Shown: positions 57,301 through 64,000 of the stretch, piece by piece
Layout: every line of letters starts with the position of its first letter
How positions within the stretch are numbered: the first letter of the stretch is position 1
DNA from: Acorus gramineus
Lineage: Eukaryota; Streptophyta; Magnoliopsida; Acorales; Acoraceae
NCBI GenBank assembly: GCA_030737835.1
Contig: JAUJYN010000012.1
Span: forward strand, 12,448,729 to 12,512,728
Reading direction: 5' to 3'
Length of the DNA stretch: 64,000 nt
The notes under the pieces: model-generated
Told to the model about the DNA's origin: nothing
Database searches by the model: none
The model's input: only the letters and a program-made list of their open reading frames with translations
Position numbers and translations under genes: made by a program

Positions 57301-60300
57301 AGGACCTAAATCCTTCACATCAAACGCATGTCCAAGCTCAGTCTTCACTCTAACAATGTAATCAGCATCATCTCCTGTGATAATGATATCATCCACGTAA
57401 ACTAGAACAATGGTGCACCGTCCATTACTTCGACGAATGAAGCAAGTATGATCAGCATGACAACGAGTGAATCCAAGAGAGAGAATGATTACACTGAATC
57501 TTTGAAACCATGCTCTCGGTGATTGCTTCAGTCCATATAGAGACTTGAGAAGAAGACACCTTCTCGGAATACTCCCCCTGAAGACGAAAACCAGGCGGAG
57601 GATCCATATAAATTTTCTCTGTCAAGTCGCCATGAAGAAAAGCATTCTTCACATCCATCTGATGAAGAGGCCAGTTGTGACAAGCAGCAAGAGAGACAAG
57701 AAGCCTAATAGTCAGCTTGGCAACAGGAGCAAATGTAGCATGGAAATCCTTCCCTGGAGTCTGAGTGAAACCTTTTGCAACAAGGCGTGCCTTATAGCGC
57801 TCAACAGCCCCATCAGCCTTGTATTTTACTGTGAAAACCCATCGACAACCAACAGTTCTCTCCCCTGGTGGAAGATCAACTAACGCCCACGTATGATTTT
57901 TCTGCAAGGCATCCATCTCTGCGGTCATAGCGGCGGTCCAAAGAGGATCCTGTAATGCCTCAATTACAGTACGAGGAATACGGATAGACGATGTAGCAGC
58001 TAGGTAAGCTCTGTAGGAATCTGAAAGTCCCTGATAAGAAACAAACTGGGCAAGAGGATGAGCAGTGACACAACTCCGACGACCTTTGCGAAGAGCAATA
58101 GGTACATCAGAGTCAGATGGAGGCAAATCAGAAACAGAATATGGAGTGATCAAGGAAGAGGATATACCTGAGTCCGAGGAGGATGTCGACAAGTGAGCAG
58201 GAGAGAGAGGTGGTCGAGGTCTACGAGTGTATACAATAAGAGGAGACTGTGGTGGTGATGACTGTGGATGGAACGACTGTGGTGGTGGCGACCGTGGCTG
58301 TGGCAAAGGCAATGGCTGAAAAAATGATGCCGGTCGAACTGGTGAAGAAGAATGTTGCAGAACCGTGTCAGAAAAATATGGCACATCCTCAAAAAATGTA
58401 ACATCAAGGGAATGGAACAATCTCCGAGAAATAGGATCATAGCATCTATATCCTTTGGACATGGTGGAATAACCAAGGAAAACACAACGTATAGACTTAT
58501 CATCAAGCTTGGTGCGTGAAGGCCCCTATCCTGAACAAAACAAGTACACCCGAAGACTCGAGGAGTGATGGGGAAAAGAGTACGACTAGGATACAAAACA
58601 TGGAAGGGAACTTGACCTCCTAAAGTACGATTGGGAGTCCGATTAGTCAAAAAAGCAGCAGTGAGGACTGTCATACTCCAATAGGACTTTGGAACACTCA
58701 TTCCTCGAAGGAGACAACGAACCACATTCATGAGATGACGATTCTTGCGTTCCGCCACCCCATTCTGCTCAGGTGTATATGGACAAGTCAACTGTTGAAG
58801 GATTCCCAACTCATTCAGATGAGACCGAAAAGAATCCGAGACATACTCCCCCCATTATCAGACCTGATACTCTTGACAGTAATGTTAAACTGTGTTTTAA
58901 TCATGCGTAAAAAATTAATACACTGAGAGGATACCTCAGACCGAGATTTAAGAAGATAAACCCAAGTATATCTAGAAAAATCATCAATGAATGTCAAGTA
59001 ATATCTATGACCACCAAAAGCAGTAACAGACCCCACACATCAGAATGAATCAAATCAAACAACCCAGAAGCTTTATTCATGCGAGAAATATAAGTAGTAC
59101 GGGTATGTTTAGAAAGCTCACACACAGCACATTGAAATTTATGAGTCTTACATGAAGAGCGAAAAGTAGGAAATAAAGAACATAGATGCTGAAAATTGGC
59201 ATGTCCTAAACGAGCATGCCATAAATCTAGAGATTGTAAAGAAAAACTATGCGAATGATCGGTGGACAAAATGGAAGCATGGGCCGTGGTGGGTGGTTCT
59301 CCGAAGACGTAAAGGCCATCTCTCTCATACCCCTTGCCAAAAATCCTCCGTGTACTCAGGTCCTGAAAAACGCAATGATCAGGGTAAAAAGTCACTGAAC
59401 AATTCAAAGTCTTAGGCCCCGTTTGGTTGCGCGATTGGACGCGCTTTTGCTTTTTGAAAAGCTGAAAAGCTAAAATCGTGCAGCCAAACGGGACAGCTTT
59501 TTGCAGAATCGGAAGCTGGATTCCTTTTAATTTTTCTCTCGAAATCTGTGTTTTAAAAAGCTAAAAAACAACGCTTTTTGGTCAGAATCGATTTTTGAAT
59601 TGAAAAGCAACTTTCTCTACCAAACATTAAACTTCTTTCAAATATTGATTCTTGAATTAAAAAAAAGCATCCTAAAAAAGTCAAAGTCTAAAATCATCTT
59701 AAAAAACAGCTTTATTCTAAAAGCTACTTTTCAATCTGTGTTTCCAAACGGACCCTTAGTCAATTGGCTAACAGAAAGAAGGTTAAGAGCAAGATTGGGA
59801 ACATGTAACACAGAGTGTAATGATAAAGAGGAAGATAAATGAATGGTACCCTGACTGATGACAGGTGTAAGTGAGCCATCAGCAAAACGTACCTCTCTGT
59901 GCATAGAAGGTGATGTCAAGGGAGCAAACAATTGAGACTCACCAAACATTTGTTCTGTAGCGCCTGAATGAATGACCCAAGTAGGAGATCTTGATTGGTT
60001 AACATGGTAGGCGGAGGGGATACCTGAGGTAGAGGAAGAAGCAGCAGAGGATGTTGGACCAGCAATAGAGAGACCAGCATGAGAGACATGAGAGACAAGA
60101 CTCTCCCGAACCATGGCATCAATATGGTTTTGAATAATACGCATATTAAAGGACCCAGATGGAGCAGAGGGGGCATCACCCGAAACCGAGGCATCAACAA
60201 TAGCAACACGAGGGGCAGACGAAGGAGCTCCAACATTGTGAGATCGCATCAAGTGTGGGTATAGAAGAAAACATCTGACTTTTTTATGCCCCGTTTTTTC

Positions 60301-62504
60301 ACAGTGGCCACAAGTCACAATATTGTCGCGTCCACGACCACGACCATGACCACTATCCCCGTGACATATCCAGGAGTGGCCGCCAATGCTATCTGATCCC
60401 CGAGGGTTCCAGTGGTCGTCGAGGAAGAGATCTGACGGCGATGCTCATCACCCTCAATAATAGCAAATGCCTCGAATAGAGAAGGAAGTGGTGTGGTATT
60501 CAAGATCTGAACACGAAGAGATTCAAACTCCGATCGAAGGCTCTTAAGAAACGCATATGTCTGTTGGCGTTGTAGTCGGCCAACCACAATCAAGGCAGCC
60601 TCTTTAGGAAACTCCGAGAGAGGCTCATAGTGGGCAAGTTCCTCCCAACGAGCCTGCAGAAATCCAAAATAATCGGTAACCGATTGGGTACCTTGGGTGG
60701 CCTGGGCAATATCCTTGTACAACTCATAGATTCGTGAGTCATTCTTGGCATGACCATAGGTCTTCTTCAATGCAGCCCATAGAGAGTCGACCGTATCATG
60801 ATACATGAACATATTGTAGATCCAGGTCTCCATGGAGTTGAAGAGCCAACCTAGAACCGTACAGTTGTTGATCTCCCACTGATTGAAAGTTGTATCGGTT
60901 TCTGCTGGCTTGTTAATGGTGCCAAGAAGAAGGCCTAACATGCCTCGATTATCCAAATATAATCAAACAGAACGCGACTAGGACAGATAATTTCGTCCAT
61001 CAAGAAGCACGGTGGTAATCCATTGAACATGAGAATTGTGCTTTAACGGAATGGTGGTGTCCTTGATCTCCACACCCAACAGTGGCATAGGGTCCTTCGG
61101 CCTTTTGTCCATTGCGAACCTCAAATCTCGACCCGAGAGATGAAAAGATAATAGAGATCATCACGACCTGTGATGGAAAAAAGAAAAAAAAATCGTGAAA
61201 CCCTATCTTTGTGGCCCTGATACCAAGAAGAAATAAATGTATTGTGTAATAGAGGTCAAAAGGTCTCTTATATAGTTACAAGATGTACAATCCCTAAAAC
61301 AGAAAAAGACCAAAATACTCATAACAAAAATTCTAGTCGGGGGCGCTGCCTCCGAACCCCCATACGCCCACAATCGGCGATAACCCACATGGGCCTATTC
61401 CCTCTGACACCCGGCGGGGTGGGCTGCGGCCCATGGGGGGCAATGCCCCCCCAACCCCTGGGCCTCAGGGAATAGGCCCAACAACAGGCCTATCCAATAA
61501 CTCCTCCAATAGGGGGATGGTAGATTTTATTAGAATAATTGTTTGGGAGGTGTTGTCTTCATGTTGTTTTTCCTTTCTTTGTGACACCATCCCCCCCCCC
61601 CCCCCCCCCAAACCTTTACTTTTGTGTTTGGATTTTTATCGTCGTTGAAATTTGATGGACTCTTTTTTCTTTTCTTTTTTTTCCCCTGAGGAGATGTGAT
61701 TTTACTATTATTTCAACAACAAATAAAAAATAAAATAATAAACAACATCAGTGTTGCTCGAAGTATATGTCTCTCTCTTTCTTCTTTTTTTCTTCTTTAA
61801 ACAATAGGGCATGAATTGGACAGGGAGAAATTTTGGTGCTTAGTCAGATATCTCCTCTTCCCAGACCTTTCCCGTTATTTATAAAATGATCTCCTTACTC
61901 AAGGTGAACCCGAAAAACAGAAAAAATTCTCATCCATCCTTTCTCTCCCTCTTCCAAATTCCAAATTTTCTCCTTTTTTTTTTTTTTTCTCTTTTCTTAT
62001 TTTATTTTATTTTTAAAGTCCTTAAAGTTCTGGCACCTTTCTGCTCTGTTTTCTTTCCTGTTGTCCATGAAGAGATTCCATTGGACTTCTGACAGAAATG
62101 AAAAAGATGTACGGGCTTGCATTGATCTTCAATGATCTCTAAACATGTGTTTTACAATAACCGTGCACTTTGATTTAAAATAAAGATCATCTTCCAGTTA
62201 CTGTCCTTTAATTGCAGGAGACCATTTATGTTAGTTTTTTTTTTTCCATTTTACGTGTGTTTGTCTAGCCTTTCAGAGAACTTTGTAGTTTTATTTGGTT
62301 TTGTTCATTAACATATGTATTTCTTAATTTCAGTGTATGATGGGTATATAATAAATTAAGACTGTTTTATTTATATTTCAGATATGCGCAGCAGAAGCAT
62401 GTCATACATGTGACAGAGATTTTTAGTGTACTTAATGCAGAGAAGAAATATCGAATGATCAAAATTGCTTTCTACATAAGTCTCTTCTTTATTGTCATTT
62501 ACAG
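54363..62504 (+). CDS. Cornichon family ER cargo receptor (exons 1-3; last exon beyond window)
   Basis: A small multi-membrane protein that loads cargo into COPII vesicles at the ER. Exons 54363-54437, 54548-54729 and 62382-62504 are in frame. The last coding exon was not found before 64000 and the splice leaves an open Arg codon (AG|), so the gene is partial here. Residues: [20 protein letters not shown] (first membrane helix), then the family signature [20 protein letters not shown], helix [26 protein letters not shown], then [17 protein letters not shown] and a third helix [13 protein letters not shown]. The alignment with Arabidopsis cornichon homologues is clear from memory. Intron 2 spans 7,652 bp (54730-62381) and holds a LINE, a Copia fossil and a MITE, all consistent with later insertions. 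Confidence 0.93.
55050..55788 (-). mobile_element. 5'-truncated LINE with poly-A tail and target duplication, in cornichon intron 2
   Basis: The minus-strand frame at 55269-55652 is the zinc-binding C-terminus of LINE ORF2: [34 protein letters not shown] and [14 protein letters not shown]. The poly-T at 55050-55060 is the tail. A 15-bp flanking direct repeat (TTTTTCTGTATGATT at 55035-55049, TTTTTCTATATGATT at 55789-55803) has one mismatch, marking target-primed insertion. About 740 bp long, so most of the element is missing at its 5' side. Confidence 0.88.
56305..61520 (-). mobile_element. Copia-superfamily LTR retrotransposon fossil in cornichon intron 2
   Basis: Read on the minus strand. 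The 5' end repeat is at about 61227-61520, followed by a primer site for initiator Met tRNA (about 61213-61226). Coding parts are in Copia order: gag (about 60315-60956), CCHC knuckle (near 60300), protease region (near 59950), integrase (about 58800-59400), reverse transcriptase (about 57450-57950) and RNase H (about 56600-56980). The 3' end repeat remnant lies at about 56305-56450. The two end repeats differ in length and sequence. The element is broken at several places, roughly half a dozen, and is further split by a MITE, so it is a dead and fairly old copy. Age was not measured. It lies antisense to cornichon. Confidence 0.9.
59415..59755. mobile_element. Tourist/Harbinger-like MITE, family B, copy 2, inside the Copia fossil
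   Basis: 341 bp with ends GGCCCCGTTTGGTTGCGCG and, on the other strand, GGGTCCGTTTGGAAACACAG. It is flanked by a perfect TTA duplication (59412-59414, 59756-59758), as expected for PIF/Harbinger MITEs. It interrupts the Copia coding region between the protease and integrase parts, so it inserted later. No transposase. Confidence 0.9.
61575..61615. repeat. Homopolymer C run
   Basis: About 20 consecutive cytosines near 61591-61609. Such runs are prone to sequencing and assembly error. A shorter C run also occurs at 9422-9436 in HMA5 intron 7. Confidence 0.8.
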
Positions 62505-64000
62505 GTATGCTTCTGCCCTTTTTTAAACTAAAGTTGGATGTTCACTCTGTTTCTGCCCTTGCGTTTTACCAAAACTATGAAATATCTGTAGATATCATGT
62601 CTCATTTTCTCATATGTACAACTGTTCAATGCTAGGAATTTAATTGACTCAGTCCAAATTTATGGGGCCTTCCCCATTCTAAATCCTTGTCTTGGCCTTC
62701 ATCCAATGATAAAATTGGTAGGATCCACAACTACTGTGGGAGATCTTGTTGGTGTTTAGAGTTGTCCAGTTCGTAACTGGTCAAACTGGAGTGGTATTGC
62801 TTGATTTTTAGTCATTTGCATGATATAAAGATATGTGATATGCTATAGTAGTGCCTTTGATCCCCCACAACACCACACCGCCCCCCCTCCAAAAAAAAAT
62901 AAAATAAAAAATAAAAAAAAGGGTTCATCTGCAGAACACCTCTCGAACTTATCAACCGTTTTATACTTCTATAGAGGATGACTCTTTATATAATCCAAAA
63001 CAGATTGTATGCTTGAATTACATTCAAATTTTGATAGGCAATTCCATGAATCTTTTGTATTTTTTTTTTTTTTTTTTTGCATACATAGATTAATGTGAAT
63101 GTATATGAACTTATTAGTTATAGTACATTGGAGCCTTACCTAGGTTGGTGTCATCTTAAAATAAATTATTTTATTATGTTATTTGCATCTCTCTTTTTGT
63201 CATACAAGCAAATGGTGTGTGTAATGTATGTGGGTGGAGGATAGAAATTAGGAAGAGAAATAAGTTGTCCTTCCCATGTCAGGTTATCTGGCTAGGAAAA
63301 AGATCTTCGCCAACATTTCCAACACTCCAGTAGGGTAGCAAGCCAATTATTTCACGAACACATGGTTGGGTAGTGGAATTTCCAAAACATTGTAATTTCA
63401 TTTTCCTTTTCAAGTCTTGGATTTTGTTACTCGGGCATATATTAATCTTCAATCTAGGAATACTTAAGGTGCCACAGACTACTTTTCTTTGGGATGTTCA
63501 CTCTTATGTGATGCTCCTGTTGGGCTTTTGTCTAATTTTAATAAACTTTGTTTGATGAGTTCACACCTTTCTTAAAAAATTCACCCATGTTAATAATTAT
63601 TTGATTTGTGAATCTTTGGTAAATATTTCTAACTTGTCACATTGGGTTGCTAATTCAATTAGAGTTGAAATTTTGTTAATGTGGATGTGATCATGGGAGA
63701 GGTTCAGGAATTTCAGTAATGGATGAATATAGTGGGTGAAAATTTAGAAATAGGCACTGAAGTTATGTTTTTGTTTTAATAACCATAAATAATGTTTATC
63801 TAACCGTCACATAGCACTACACATCAGATGGCCGTCCCAATTTTTTTTTCTTTTTTAATAGGCATGTGAAGCTGGGAATTCTAATCCCGTCTTCTCTTCG
63901 AAGATTAATTTTTGAAGAGAAAGTTGGAACCGGGGTTCTTAACTTTAAAGTATATATTTATTTATACAATGAAGTTGAGACCCCATGGCTTCATGCATTG
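62505..64000 (+). other. Start of cornichon intron 3 (continues past the window)
   Basis: After the donor ACAG|GTATGC at 62504/62505 the sequence is AT-rich with poly-T/poly-A runs (for example 63061-63079). I looked for the final cornichon exon (expected R-L-... then an acidic C-terminus) and did not find it. No other gene. Confidence 0.6.

Noticed and set aside
1-64000. CRISPR arrays, operons, ribosome binding sites, rRNA and complete tRNA genes
   Set aside because: None seen. The window is plant nuclear DNA, and the tRNA-like B-boxes found belong to SINE-like repeats without a cloverleaf I could fold.

Overview
This is nuclear DNA from a flowering plant. The protein-coding genes are split by AT-rich GT-AG introns, and the proteins are recognisable angiosperm types: a P1B copper ATPase, chloroplast and mitochondrial proteins with transit peptides, an LRR receptor kinase and an arabinogalactan peptide. 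Gaps between genes are AT-rich and full of small non-autonomous DNA transposons, LINE ends, SINE-like pieces and one Copia-type LTR fossil. Several short or intronless genes (CcmE, the lumenal PsbP-like protein, the receptor kinase, the AG-peptide) are very GC-rich while others are not. That contrast is common in monocots and some early-diverging angiosperms, but I cannot name the species.

Layout, left to right: 1-2.3 kb repeats; 2.9-10.6 kb HMA5-like copper ATPase (+); 12.0-13.2 kb small conserved Cys/His-rich protein of unknown function (+); 14.6-15.3 kb PsbP-domain thylakoid lumen protein (-); 16.8-20.9 kb chloroplast C-terminal processing protease (+); 23.4-24.1 kb mitochondrial CcmE haem chaperone (-); 24.1-27.7 kb repeats; 27.8-31.4 kb makorin RING E3 ligase (-) with a hAT-type element in an intron; 32.0-33.0 kb LINE end; 33.9-34.3 kb LRR receptor pseudogene; 35.4-35.6 kb AG-peptide (+); 37.3-38.1 kb unnamed probable organelle membrane protein (+); 38.6-38.9 kb LINE end; 41.1-43.9 kb LRR receptor-like (pseudo)kinase (-); 44.6-46.4 kb nested MITEs and a Mutator-type element; 48.6-52.8 kb OTU-domain cysteine protease (-); 54.4 kb to beyond the right edge, cornichon (+). 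The 7.65-kb second intron of cornichon holds a LINE, a Copia fossil and a MITE inside the Copia.

The genes do not form one pathway. HMA5 handles copper. CcmE serves mitochondrial cytochrome c maturation. The PsbP-like protein and CtpA act in the thylakoid lumen. Makorin and OTU act in ubiquitin addition and removal. Cornichon is an ER cargo receptor. From memory, the order AG-peptide, LRR kinase and OTU protease resembles Arabidopsis At3g57690, At3g57830 and At3g57810, so part of the window may be a conserved angiosperm block.

I found no previously undescribed biological system. The points most worth a second look are the uncharacterised Cys/His protein, the possible Pack-MULE at 45.8-46.4 kb, the dated nest of insertions inside the cornichon intron, the kinase with degenerate catalytic residues next to a decayed relative, and a GC-AG intron in HMA5. 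Exon boundaries were worked out by hand from splice sites, reading frame and remembered protein families, with no alignment or RNA data.
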